DNA of 64,000 nucleotides. Origin: Cellulomonas fimi. Lineage in GTDB: Bacteria; Actinomycetota; Actinomycetes; Actinomycetales; Cellulomonadaceae. Where the stretch lies: positions 806,001-870,000 of the forward strand of contig NZ_CP110680.1 of the NCBI RefSeq assembly GCF_028583725.1. The letters run 5' to 3'. Below the pieces are notes generated by a model. It worked only from the letters and a program-made list of their open reading frames with translations, was not told the DNA's origin and ran no database searches. Shown piece after piece: positions 26,151 through 34,814 of the stretch (positions within the stretch are counted from its first letter, which is position 1; every line of letters begins with the position of its first letter). The translations under genes and the position numbers were made by a program.

Positions 26151-26635
26151 GCGCGCTGACGCCGCTGGCCGGTGCCGTCGAGGTGCGCGACCTGCTCGAG
26201 AACCTCGTCGGCCGCGAGGTCGACGTGCTCACGGGCGCCAAGGGCCAGGACCCCGCCAAGGGCGACGGCTGCCTCGTGGGCGTGTACCTCGACGACACGC
26301 AGCAGATCGCCGCGCTCGTCCTGCTCGACGTGGCCGCCGCCGCCTACCTCGGCGGCGCGCTCGGGCTGGTCCCCGTGAAGATGGCGCAGCAGGCCGTGAA
26401 CCACGGCGGGCTGCCCGCGGGCCTGCTCGAGAACGCGAGCGAGATCCTCAACGTGCTGGGCTCGCTGCTCAACGCGGAGGGGGCGCCGCACGTGCGGCTC
26501 GACGTCGTCTACGAGCCGGGGCACCCGCTGCCCGCGGACGTCGCACGGCACGTGCCGGCGTTCGCGCGGCGGTGCGACCTCGAGGTCGACGTGGCGGGGT
26601 ACGGCCGCGGGGGGTTCTCGCTCGTCGTCGTCTGA
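26147..26635 (+). CDS. CheC/CheX-like protein, putative phosphatase
   Basis: 162 residues. The segment LLENASEILNVLGSLLN (residues about 94-109) carries an ExxN arrangement (E99, N102) as in CheC, CheX and FliY. The remainder is not recognisable. Its ATG overlaps the second cheY, repeating the cheY-cheX arrangement just upstream. The assignment as a second CheY phosphatase is inference. Confidence 0.55.
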   Translation: MSALTPLAGAVEVRDLLENLVGREVDVLTGAKGQDPAKGDGCLVGVYLDDTQQIAALVLLDVAAAAYLGGALGLVPVKMAQQAVNHGGLPAGLLENASEILNVLGSLLNAEGAPHVRLDVVYEPGHPLPADVARHVPAFARRCDLEVDVAGYGRGGFSLVVV

Positions 26636-26641
26636 CGCCGG

Positions 26642-26899
26642 TCAGCGCCCGGCGTCCGGGCCCGTCCGCGGTCGCCGCGTGCGGGCCCACACGAGCGCAC
26701 CCAGCCCGATGACGACGCCCGTCGCGCACACGACGGTCGGCGCCCAGTCGACGGCCCCGGTCCAGCCGAGCACGGCGCACACGACGAGCGCGACCGCCCA
26801 CAGGCCCGTGCCGACGAGCACCACGTGGGCGAGGTCCACCTGCACGGCGGGCGGCGGCGTGCGCTCGGGGCGCAGCAGCTTCTCCAGGAGGGACGGCAC
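26642..26899 (-). CDS. DUF2530 membrane protein
   Basis: 85 residues. Two membrane segments (about 24-45 and 52-70) follow a short basic N-terminus ending PPPAVQVDLAHVVLVGTGLW, typical of the actinobacterial DUF2530 family. Function unknown. It lies ten bases downstream of the phosphatase gene on the same strand and converges with the chemotaxis operon. Confidence 0.75.
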   Translation of the reverse strand: MPSLLEKLLRPERTPPPAVQVDLAHVVLVGTGLWAVALVVCAVLGWTGAVDWAPTVVCATGVVIGLGALVWARTRRPRTGPDAGR

Positions 26900-26908
26900 G
26901 GGCGAAGC

Positions 26909-27523
26909 CTACGACCGTCGCAGCGTGCCGACGATCGCCTCGACGGCCTGCGCCATCTGGTCGAACACGCGCACGTAGACCGCGTCGGACTGGCCGATCG
27001 GGTCGACGACGTCGTCGTCCTCGGGCGTGGCGTGCACCCGCCCGCGCTGCGCGGCGGCGAGCGTGACGAGCGCGCGCAGGCGCTCGGCGGGCGTCCCGCC
27101 GGCGGCCGCGAGCTCGGCGGGGTCGACGAGCGGCGCGAGCCGGGCGAGCTCGCGCAGCGTGAAGGTGCGGCGCACCGCGGCGGGCACGAGCTCGACGACC
27201 GCGGAGCGGTGGCTGCGCGTGAGCGCGAGCACGACGTCCGCCTCCCGGACGGCGGCCGCGTCGAGCTGCCGCGCGACGAACCGGTCGGCGACCAGCCCGC
27301 GGCCCGCGACGAGCGCCGCCATCTGCGGGCTCATGCCCGACCCGACGACCGCGCGCGTGCCCGCGGACCCGACCTCGAGCCCGCCCGCCGCCGCGTCGCC
27401 CCGGAACGCGCCGCCCGCGCCCGCGGCCAGCAGCCGCTCGACGGCGGGGGAGCGGCAGATGTTGCCGGTGCACACGGTGAGGACGCGCACGGGCGCGGCG
27501 GGGTCGACGGTCACGGCGTCCAT
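26909..27523 (-). CDS. Low-molecular-weight protein tyrosine phosphatase family
   Basis: 204 residues from the ATG at 27523; a GTG at 27574 would add 17 residues. The P-loop CTGNICRS (catalytic Cys and Arg) is near residue 18, and the aspartate acid is in DDVVDPIGQ near the end. It hydrolyses phosphotyrosine. It is larger than the 150-residue classical form because of inserts after the P-loop, as is common in actinomycetes. It could act on the tyrosine kinase at 32991-34556, but it is not in that operon. Confidence 0.85.
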   Translation of the reverse strand: MDAVTVDPAAPVRVLTVCTGNICRSPAVERLLAAGAGGAFRGDAAAGGLEVGSAGTRAVVGSGMSPQMAALVAGRGLVADRFVARQLDAAAVREADVVLALTRSHRSAVVELVPAAVRRTFTLRELARLAPLVDPAELAAAGGTPAERLRALVTLAAAQRGRVHATPEDDDVVDPIGQSDAVYVRVFDQMAQAVEAIVGTLRRS

Positions 27524-27648
27524 GATGCCCGGCGGGGCTGCACCGCCCGGTACCGCCGGGCGGGCGTCGTCCACGTCACCATGTGACGTTCATGTTGCGG
27601 ACGGTGGGAACCACCATGCGGACGCGATCGTTCTCCTACGATCTGCGC

Positions 27649-29148
27649 ATGGCTTCCCCCTCCGCCCCCGTCGCGCAGGACGAGACTCCCGCGCCACCCC
27701 GCAACGCGGTCGACCGCTACTTCAAGATCACCGAGCGCGGCTCGACGATCGGCACGGAGATCCGCGGCGGTCTCGTCACCTTCTTCACGATGAGCTACAT
27801 CATCGTGCTCAACCCGCTCATCATCGGCACCGTCGCGTCGGACGGCGGCAACGGCGCGTTCCTCGGCGGCGGCGACGCCCCGAACCTCGCGGCCGTCGCG
27901 GCGACCACCGCCCTGGTCGCCGGCGTCATGTCGATCCTCATGGGCGCGGTCGCGAACTTCCCGCTCGCGCTCGCCGCCGGGCTCGGCCTCAACGCCGTCG
28001 TCACCTACTCGATCGCGTTCCTGCCGGGCATGACGTGGCCGGACGCGATGGGCATCGTCGTGCTCGAGGGCCTCATCATCCTCGTGCTCGTGCTCACCGG
28101 GTTCCGCGAGGCCGTGTTCAAGGCCGTGCCCGTCGAGCTCAAGACCGCGATCTCCGTCGGCATCGGCCTGTTCATCGCGTTCATCGGCCTCGTCGACTCC
28201 GGCTTCGTGCGGATCCCGTCGAGCCTCGCGACGCCCGTCGAGCTCGGCATCGCCGGCTCGCTCGGCTCGTGGCCGCTGCTCGTCTTCTCGGTCGGTCTCA
28301 TCACCGCGATCGTGCTCATGGTCCGCAAGGTCAAGGGCGCGATCCTCATCGCCATCGCGACCGCGACGGTCCTGTCGATCATCGTCGAGGCGGTCACCAA
28401 GGTCGGCCCGTCGACGCCCGACGGCAGCAACCCCGGCGGCTGGAAGCTCAACACGCCCGCGATCCCCGACCAGGTCGTCGCGACCCCCGACTTCTCGCTG
28501 CTCGGCCAGTTCTCGCTGTTCGGCTCGGTCGAGCGCATCGGGATCGTCGCGGTCGTCCTGCTCGTCTTCTCGCTCCTGCTCGCCGACTTCTTCGACACGA
28601 TGGGCACGATGGTCGCCATCGGCGGCGAGGCCGGTCTGCTCGACAAGGACGGCAACCCGCCGCGCACCAAGCAGATCCTCGTCGTCGACTCGATCGCCGC
28701 GGCCGCCGGCGGCGCCGGCTCGGTCTCGTCGAACACGTCGTACATCGAGTCCGCCGCGGGTGTCGGCGACGGTGCCCGCACGGGCCTCGCCGCGATCACG
28801 ACCGGTGTCGCCTTCCTGCTCGCGACGTTCCTCGCGCCGCTCGTCGACGTCATCCCGTTCGAGGCCGCCACCCCGGCGCTCGTCGTCGTCGGGTTCCTCA
28901 TGGTCATGCAGATCACGGGCATCGACTGGAAGAACTGGGAGGTCGCCATCCCGGCGTTCCTCACGATCGTCCTCATGCCGTTCGCCTACTCGATCACCGT
29001 CGGCATGGGCGCGGGCGTCATCTCGTTCGTCGTCATCAAGGTCGCGCTCGGCAAGGCGAAGGCCGTGCACCCCCTCATGTGGGGCGCCGCGGTGCTGTTC
29101 GTCGTCTACTTCCTGCTCGGCCCCATCAAGGACGTCCTCGGCGTCTGA
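27649..29148 (+). CDS. NCS2/AzgA-type purine permease
   Basis: 499 residues with about 12 membrane segments. Family blocks include FFTMSYIIVLNPLI, LGLNAVVTYS, ADFFDTMGTMVAIGGEAGLL and SSNTSYIESAAGVGDGARTG. AzgA-type members import adenine, guanine or hypoxanthine with protons. A TACGAT -10 box (27637-27642) lies six bases before the ATG, so the mRNA is probably leaderless. A longer start at 27583 is unlikely. Confidence 0.92.
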   Translation: MASPSAPVAQDETPAPPRNAVDRYFKITERGSTIGTEIRGGLVTFFTMSYIIVLNPLIIGTVASDGGNGAFLGGGDAPNLAAVAATTALVAGVMSILMGAVANFPLALAAGLGLNAVVTYSIAFLPGMTWPDAMGIVVLEGLIILVLVLTGFREAVFKAVPVELKTAISVGIGLFIAFIGLVDSGFVRIPSSLATPVELGIAGSLGSWPLLVFSVGLITAIVLMVRKVKGAILIAIATATVLSIIVEAVTKVGPSTPDGSNPGGWKLNTPAIPDQVVATPDFSLLGQFSLFGSVERIGIVAVVLLVFSLLLADFFDTMGTMVAIGGEAGLLDKDGNPPRTKQILVVDSIAAAAGGAGSVSSNTSYIESAAGVGDGARTGLAAITTGVAFLLATFLAPLVDVIPFEAATPALVVVGFLMVMQITGIDWKNWEVAIPAFLTIVLMPFAYSITVGMGAGVISFVVIKVALGKAKAVHPLMWGAAVLFVVYFLLGPIKDVLGV

Positions 29149-29155
29149 GCCCCGC

Positions 29156-29617
29156 TCAACCGCAGGCGCGGGCCGGGTCCTCCTCCGGGAGGGCCCGGCC
29201 CGCCCGCGTCCGGGCGCGGCGCCGGGCGAGGAGCAGCGCGGCCACGCCGACGGCCGCGCCCAGGGTGTTGAGGACGACGTCCTGCACGGTAGGGACCCGC
29301 GACGGCATGGTGCGCTGCACGAGCTCGATCGCGGTCGACGTCGCCGCGGCCAGCCCGACGGCCCACCACGAGCGGCGCAGGAGCCACCCGACCAGCAGCC
29401 CGAACGGCACGAACAGCACGACGTTCGCGACGGCCTCGGTCCCCGCGTACGTCACCGGCAGCCCCCGGTCCTGCATCCACGCGAGGACGGCCCTCACCAG
29501 GCCGAACGTCGCGTCGGGGGCCGGCTCGGGCCACAGCGTCAGGCGCGCGACACCCGCCAGGTACACGACGAGCACCGCGACGACGGCGCGTCGGCGGGCG
29601 GCGGGAGAGGACGTCAC
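29156..29617 (-). CDS. VanZ-family membrane protein
   Basis: 153 residues from a GTG at 29617. Four membrane segments and the VanZ pattern ANVVLFVPFGLLVGWLLRRS, STAIELVQRTMPSRVPTVQD and VVLNTLGAAVG. VanZ gives low teicoplanin resistance in enterococci; most homologues have no known role. It converges on the purine permease. Confidence 0.85.
   Translation of the reverse strand: MTSSPAARRRAVVAVLVVYLAGVARLTLWPEPAPDATFGLVRAVLAWMQDRGLPVTYAGTEAVANVVLFVPFGLLVGWLLRRSWWAVGLAAATSTAIELVQRTMPSRVPTVQDVVLNTLGAAVGVAALLLARRRARTRAGRALPEEDPARACG
29169..29202. terminator. Bidirectional hairpin between the permease and VanZ genes
   Basis: A 13-bp stem with one G-T pair (29169-29181 with 29190-29202) and an eight-base loop, lying inside the last codons of the VanZ gene and 20 bases after the permease stop. 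Confidence 0.5.
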
Positions 29618-29746
29618 CCGGTCACGGTAGCCGTGACGACGGTCGACCCCCGGGTTTCCAGATGCCCGGGGCAGTTGTACCGTCGGACGCGGGTGCCGTG
29701 TCCGTGCGCGGCGCCGACGGCCCGGGGGAAGCCGAGGGGGACACTC

Positions 29747-30271
29747 ATGAACGTTCGACGCCAGATCGCCGCCGTGCTCGTCGCAGGCGGACTGCTCCTG
29801 ACAGCCGGGAGCGCAGCCGGCGCCGCGACCACCGACGACGGCTACCGTGCGCCGAGCGTCGTCGCGACGGTCTCCGACCCGACACCCGCGCCCGGGCAGT
29901 CGTTCACGTTCGTCGTGCAGTACACGCCGAGCACGCCCGTGAACCTCACGATCACGGCCCCGCCGTCGATCCCGGACAGCGCGATCACGATCGCGGGCAC
30001 GAAGTCGCTCACCAAGACGACCGACGCCGCCGGGTCCGTGACCTTCACCGTCACGCTCGCGCAGGCCGGCACGTACACCCTCACCGCCACGAACGCCGCG
30101 ACCGGCGCGGTCATCGCGACCGAGGTGCTCGCCGTGACGTCGACCGGGACGGGCGGGACGCTGAGCTCGACCGGCGCCGACGCGCTGCCGTACGTGCTCG
30201 GCGGCGTCACGCTGCTCGTGGTCGGCGCGGGTGCGCTGCTGCTCGCCCGGCACCGCAGCGCCACCCGCTGA
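29747..30271 (+). CDS. Secreted surface protein with LSSTG sorting signal, copy 1
   Basis: 174 residues from the ATG at 29747. Signal peptide (about 1-27), one beta-rich domain (about 35-130) and a sortase-type tail: LSSTG, hydrophobic stretch, then RHRSATR. LSSTG departs from LPXTG and is closer to the LAXTG motif of class E sortases. It is a clear paralogue of the protein at 32388-32903 (shared ITIAGTKS..., TDAAG, VTLAQ.GT). Upstream lies CCCCGGG/CCCGGGG around TTTCCAGATG (29650-29673). No sortase is in the window. Confidence 0.75.
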   Translation: MNVRRQIAAVLVAGGLLLTAGSAAGAATTDDGYRAPSVVATVSDPTPAPGQSFTFVVQYTPSTPVNLTITAPPSIPDSAITIAGTKSLTKTTDAAGSVTFTVTLAQAGTYTLTATNAATGAVIATEVLAVTSTGTGGTLSSTGADALPYVLGGVTLLVVGAGALLLARHRSATR

Positions 30272-30444
30272 CACCGGCGCGCCCCGCGGTCGCCGCCACG
30301 GCCGGCCGGGAACGCGGCGTGCGGACGGGTCGCGCGTCGCCGCGGGTCCGGCCCGTGCACAGCGCGCGCGGTTACCATCGAGCGCGCCGCCGGGCCCGGG
30401 TCCGCGCGGCGGGACGGTGACCCAAGCCGAGCGGAAGGACCTGC

Positions 30445-32298
30445 GTGACACATCCGGACTGGGGCGACGCCTGGTCCGCGCAGGTCGTGCCGGAGCAGAC
30501 GCCGCCCGTCGAGCCCCGCTGGCGGCGCCGCGTCGTGCTCGACCGGCGCGCCGTCCTGGGCGCCGTCGGTGCGCTCGTGCTCCTCGGTCTCGTGGGCGTC
30601 GGCTGGCTCGTCGCCGACGTCCTCGCCGCACGTTCCGCGCTGCTCGCCGCGCGGGAAGAGGTCGTCACGCTGCAGGAGCAGGCCACCGCGGGGGACGTCG
30701 AGTCCGCCCGCGCGACCGTCGCCCGCCTCCAGGAGGACGCCGCCACGGCCCGCACCCGCACCCGCGGTCCCGTGTGGTCGCTCGCCGGTGCGCTGCCGTG
30801 GGTCGGCGACCAGACCGGTGCCGTGCAGGTCGTCGCCGACGTCGTCGACAACCTCGCGCAGCACGGCCTGCCGCCGCTCGTCGACGCCGTCGCGCTCGTC
30901 GACCCCGCCGCGCTCGCCCCCGTCGACGGGCGCGTCGACCTCGATCCGCTGCGCGCGGCCGCGCCGCAGGTCGTCGGCGCCGACACCGCCGTGCAGGCGG
31001 CCGTCGCGCAGCTCGACGGCCTCGACACGTCGCGTCTCGTCGGCGAGCTCGCCGACCCCGTCGAGGAGCTGCACCGCCAGGTGGACGCGGTCGCCGCGAC
31101 CACGGCGACCGCCGCCCGTGCCGCGACGCTGCTGCCCTCGATGCTCGGTTCCGCAGAGCCACGCACGTACCTCGTGCTCGTCCAGAACAACGCCGAGCCG
31201 CGCGCGACCGGCGGGATTCCTGGCACCGTCCTGGTACTGCGGGTCGAGGACGGCCGGATCGAGGTCGCCGACCAGCGCAGCGGCGGATCCCTGACCGGAC
31301 TGGCGGAGCCTGCCCTGCCGCTCACGGAGACCGAGGTCGCACTCTTCAGCCCGCTGGTCGGCACCGACATGCGCGACGTCACCTTCACCCCTGACTTCCC
31401 CCGCTCTGCGGCGCTCGCCCGTGCGATCTGGCAGCAGGAGGTCGGTGGCGAGGTCGACGGTGTGCTCTCGGTCGACCCGGGCGCCCTCGCGCACGTCCTC
31501 GAGGCGACCGGGCCCGTGGCGCTCGACGGCGGCGGGGAGCTCACGCGGGACAACGCGGTGGCCGAGCTGCTCAACGGCGTCTACCTGCGCGTCGCGGACC
31601 CCGAGGCGCAGGATGCATACTTCGCGTCGACCGCCGCGACGGTGTTCGGTGCCGTGGCGAGCGGGCAGGGCGACGCCGGCGGGGTCGTCGATGCGCTCGC
31701 CCAGGCGGCGCGCGAGGGGCGGCTCATGGTCTGGTCCGCGCACGACGACGAGCAGGCGCTGCTCGCGCCGACGGTCCTCGCCGGGGCGCTCACGGGTAGC
31801 GCCGGCGACGACGAGGCCGTCGTCGGCGTCTACCTCAACGACGGCACGCAGGCGAAGATGGGCTACTACCTCGACCTGGACGTCACCGGGCAGGCCCGCG
31901 AGTGCCGGCCGGACGGGTCGCAGGTCGTCGACCTCGACGTGACGCTGACGTCGACCGCGCCCCCCGACGCCGCCCGCCTCCCCGAGTACCTCGTCGGCGG
32001 ACTCCTCCCGGCCGGTCAGGTGCAGACCAACGTGCTCGTGTATGGGCCGTCCGGGGGATTCATCGAGTCGGTGCGGGTGAACTCCACCGAGACCGGCGTT
32101 CTCGCACAGGTCCACGACGGGCTGGGGGTGGTGGGGCGGACATTCACGCTCGCACCCGGGCAAACCGCCACGCTCGATCTCGAGATCGTCACCGGAAAGT
32201 CCTCCACGGGGGACGTCGTGGTGCGTTCCACGCCCTTGGCCAGCGGCTCCGGGCCGACGATCCTGCCTTCCGGTTGCTCCAGCGAATCGGTACGGTGA
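30445..32298 (+). CDS. DUF4012 membrane-anchored extracellular protein, copy 1
   Basis: 617 residues, GTG start. A short cytosolic part, one membrane segment (about 37-58), then a large extracellular region with the DUF4012 pattern: MLGSAEPRTYLVLVQNNAEP, RATGGIPGTV, TPDFPRSAALARAIWQQEVG and VYLNDGTQAKMGYYLDLDV. Family function is unknown; members often lie in polysaccharide loci. It sits between two paralogous LSSTG proteins. A homologue lies at 47199-49130. Confidence 0.85.
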   Translation: MTHPDWGDAWSAQVVPEQTPPVEPRWRRRVVLDRRAVLGAVGALVLLGLVGVGWLVADVLAARSALLAAREEVVTLQEQATAGDVESARATVARLQEDAATARTRTRGPVWSLAGALPWVGDQTGAVQVVADVVDNLAQHGLPPLVDAVALVDPAALAPVDGRVDLDPLRAAAPQVVGADTAVQAAVAQLDGLDTSRLVGELADPVEELHRQVDAVAATTATAARAATLLPSMLGSAEPRTYLVLVQNNAEPRATGGIPGTVLVLRVEDGRIEVADQRSGGSLTGLAEPALPLTETEVALFSPLVGTDMRDVTFTPDFPRSAALARAIWQQEVGGEVDGVLSVDPGALAHVLEATGPVALDGGGELTRDNAVAELLNGVYLRVADPEAQDAYFASTAATVFGAVASGQGDAGGVVDALAQAAREGRLMVWSAHDDEQALLAPTVLAGALTGSAGDDEAVVGVYLNDGTQAKMGYYLDLDVTGQARECRPDGSQVVDLDVTLTSTAPPDAARLPEYLVGGLLPAGQVQTNVLVYGPSGGFIESVRVNSTETGVLAQVHDGLGVVGRTFTLAPGQTATLDLEIVTGKSSTGDVVVRSTPLASGSGPTILPSGCSSESVR

Positions 32299-32387
32299 CG
32301 CCGACCCATTTCCAGGGTCATCGGCCGGAAAACGCCCGCAAAGGGCATTTCGCGCCAATGTCGTCCGTCCCATGCTGGGGGAGCACC

Positions 32388-32903
32388 ATGAAGACCCGTC
32401 GCGCGTTCGTCGTCGCTGCAGCCGCCGCCGCCCTCGTCCTCGCACCGTCCGCCGCCTTCGGCTACGGCGCCGAGAACTACCAGGACAAGGGCACGGTCTC
32501 CGACACGACGCCCGCCACCGGCGAGGCCTTCAAGGTCACCGTCAAGGGCCCGGCGAACACCAACGTCACGCTGACCATCACGACGCCCGGGTCGGTCCCG
32601 GTCGACGCCGTCACCATCGCGGGCACCAAGTCGTTCAGCAAGCTGACCGACGCCGCCGGCAAGGCCGTCTTCTCGGTCACGCTCGCCCAGCCCGGCACCT
32701 TCTCGCTCGTCGTCACCGACTCCGCGTCCGGCGCGGTGCTGTCGACGCAGGCCGTCACCGTCGCCGGTGCCGCCGCCGCGCCGGCCGCGCTGAGCTCGAC
32801 CGGCTCGGACGCGCTGCCGATCGCCGCGGGTGCGGGCGCGCTGCTCGCCGTCGGTGCGGGCGCGATCGTCATCGCGCGCCGCCGCTCCGAGGTCCGCGCC
32901 TGA
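32388..32903 (+). CDS. Secreted surface protein with LSSTG sorting signal, copy 2
   Basis: 171 residues with signal peptide (1-25), one beta-rich domain and a tail LSSTGSDALPIAAGAGALL plus RRRSEVRA. It is about half identical by eye to the protein at 29747-30271, with DAVTIAGTKSFSKLTDAAG in common. Its 89-base leader is lower in GC than its surroundings and has small inverted repeats (GACCC/GGGTC near 32310). A strong terminator follows. Confidence 0.78.
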   Translation: MKTRRAFVVAAAAAALVLAPSAAFGYGAENYQDKGTVSDTTPATGEAFKVTVKGPANTNVTLTITTPGSVPVDAVTIAGTKSFSKLTDAAGKAVFSVTLAQPGTFSLVVTDSASGAVLSTQAVTVAGAAAAPAALSSTGSDALPIAAGAGALLAVGAGAIVIARRRSEVRA

Positions 32904-32918
32904 CGTACCCCTCGCACG

Positions 32919-32955
32919 ACGAAGGCCCCCGCCGGGATCCGGCGGGGGCCTTCGT
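32919..32955. terminator. Strong hairpin terminator after the LSSTG copy 2 gene
   Basis: A 17-bp perfect stem (32919-32935 with 32939-32955) and three-base loop GAT, between convergent genes. It probably serves both strands. Confidence 0.75.
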
Positions 32956-32990
32956 GTCGTCGGCGAGCGGTGTGGCCGCCGACGCGCGGC

Positions 32991-34556
32991 TCAGGGGCGC
33001 GGGCCGCCTCGCTGGTGCTGCGGCTGCGGCGTCGCGGTGCTGCGCAGCCGGGACTCGCTCAGCGCGTCGCCCGGCCAGATCGACCCGGTGTTGGTCGACA
33101 CCGGGACGGCGCCCGTCGTCGCGGCGGGCGTGGGGGAGGTCGCCGGGGCGGACGGAGCCGAGCGGCCCTTGCGGCGCCGGCTCGAGCGCGAGCGCCCGTC
33201 GACCGCGGGCGTCGGCGAGTAGTCGTAGTAGGTGTACTGCTCGCCGGCCTTGCGGCGTTGGCGGTTGAGCACGATGCCCAGCACGCGCGCGCCCACCGTC
33301 TCGAGCGACGACAGCGACTCCGCGAGCTGGTTGCGGTGCAGCTTGTCGGAGCCGGCGACGAGCAGCGCACCGCCCGTCAGCTTGGCCAGGATCGCGGCGT
33401 CCGTCACCGGCAGCAGCGGGGCCGTATCGAGCAGCACCACGTCGTAGCGCGACGTCAGCGTCGCGAGCAGCTGCGCCATCGCCTGTGAGCCGAGCAGCTC
33501 GCTCGGGTTCGGCGGCACCTGGCCCGCGGGCAGGACGTGCAGGTTGCCGTTCCCCCAGGGCTGGATGACGTCCGTGACGTCCGCGCGGCCGATGAGCGCC
33601 GTCGTGAGGCCGACGCCGCCCTCCAGGCCCATGTAGCGCGCCACGGCCGGGCGGCGCAGGTCCGCGTCCACGAGCACCACGCGCGTGCCCGCGTCGGCCA
33701 GCGTGATCGCCACGTTGATCGACGTCGTCGACTTGCCCTCGCCGGGCAGCGAGGACGTGATGACGATCGACCGCGGCCGGTCCGCCACGTCGAGGAACTG
33801 CAGGTTCGTGCGGACGCGGCGGAACGCCTCCGCGCGGTGGCTGTGCGGGCTGGACTGGACGATCAGCGGGTGCTTCGGGGCGTCCTCGTCGTAGGGGATG
33901 GTCCCGATCACCGACGTGTCGGTCACGCGGGTGATGTCGTCCTCCGTCCGGACCCGGGTGTCCAGCACCTCGCGCAGCACCGCGGTGCCGACGCCCAGCG
34001 CCAGTCCCACCAGGAGCCCCAGCGCCACGTTGAGCTTGAGGTTCGGGGACGAGGGCTCCGTCGGGGCCGCCGCCTCCCGCACCACCGACACCTTGACCGC
34101 CGACGGACCGCCGTCAGCCGGGGTCTCCAGCTCCGAGATGACGTCCTTGAACTGCGCCGCGACCGCGTCCGCCGTCGCTGCCGCGACCGCCGGGTTCTCG
34201 TTCGTCACCGTCACGTTGATCAGCGAGGTGTTCAGCGGCGAGTCCGCCTGCACGCGATCAGCGAGCGACTCGACCCGCACGTCGAGCCCCATGTCGTCGA
34301 TGACCGGCCCGAGCACGCTCGGGCTGTTGACGAGCTGCGCGTACGACGTCACCTGCTGGCGCGTGAAGTTCGCGCCCTGCAGCAGGTCCGACGTCGATGC
34401 ACCGCCCTGCACCGAGACGTAGAGCTGGGTCGTCGCCTGGTACACCGGCGTCATCGCCAGCGACGCGGCCACCGCACCGAGCGTGCACAGCGCCGTGATC
34501 GCGACGATCGACACCCAGCGCTTGCGCACGATGCGCAGGTAGTCCTGAAGCTCCAC
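32991..34556 (-). CDS. Polysaccharide co-polymerase and tyrosine autokinase (Wzc/CpsCD type)
   Basis: 521 residues from a GTG at 34556 with GGAAAGAGA upstream. A Wzz domain with two membrane segments (about 18-38 and 178-198) is fused to a BY-kinase: Walker A SLPGEGKSTTS, Walker A' VVLVDADLRRP, Walker B DVVLLDTAP. A tyrosine cluster YTYYDYS near residue 458 is the likely autophosphorylation site. It controls chain length and export of exopolysaccharide. It is divergent from the sugar transferase gene. Confidence 0.92.
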   Translation of the reverse strand: MELQDYLRIVRKRWVSIVAITALCTLGAVAASLAMTPVYQATTQLYVSVQGGASTSDLLQGANFTRQQVTSYAQLVNSPSVLGPVIDDMGLDVRVESLADRVQADSPLNTSLINVTVTNENPAVAAATADAVAAQFKDVISELETPADGGPSAVKVSVVREAAAPTEPSSPNLKLNVALGLLVGLALGVGTAVLREVLDTRVRTEDDITRVTDTSVIGTIPYDEDAPKHPLIVQSSPHSHRAEAFRRVRTNLQFLDVADRPRSIVITSSLPGEGKSTTSINVAITLADAGTRVVLVDADLRRPAVARYMGLEGGVGLTTALIGRADVTDVIQPWGNGNLHVLPAGQVPPNPSELLGSQAMAQLLATLTSRYDVVLLDTAPLLPVTDAAILAKLTGGALLVAGSDKLHRNQLAESLSSLETVGARVLGIVLNRQRRKAGEQYTYYDYSPTPAVDGRSRSSRRRKGRSAPSAPATSPTPAATTGAVPVSTNTGSIWPGDALSESRLRSTATPQPQHQRGGPRP

Positions 34557-34747
34557 GAAAAGTCTCTTTCCGTCCCGTGCCCCCGGCGGGCGCGTCATTG
34601 TCTCACGCCGTCGGATTCTCGCGCTGGCGCGTGCGCCGAGCGCTGCTCCTCGTGCATGCGAGGGCCAGCAGCGGGAGCGGGCGAAAATGCGCTCTGACTA
34701 TGCGACAAAGAGCCGCAAAACGCCTCGGTGACGACGCCTGCCACGGA

Positions 34748-34774
34748 TTGCGATACCGCTGCCCCGGGTACGAT
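34748..34774 (+). promoter_or_regulatory. Candidate sigma-70-type promoter for the exopolysaccharide operon
   Basis: TTGCGA (34748-34753) and TACGAT (34769-34774) with a 15-base spacer, 40 bases before the GTG of the sugar transferase. The spacer is shorter than ideal. Confidence 0.45.
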
Positions 34775-34814
34775 GTCGCGGTTAGTCGACGTCGACCGCA
34801 GACGGAGGGGGCCA

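Noticed and set aside
32299-32387. Possible c-di-GMP (GEMM) riboswitch before LSSTG copy 2
   Set aside because: Only a GCAAAGGGC-like piece resembles the class. The other conserved blocks and the pairing pattern are missing.
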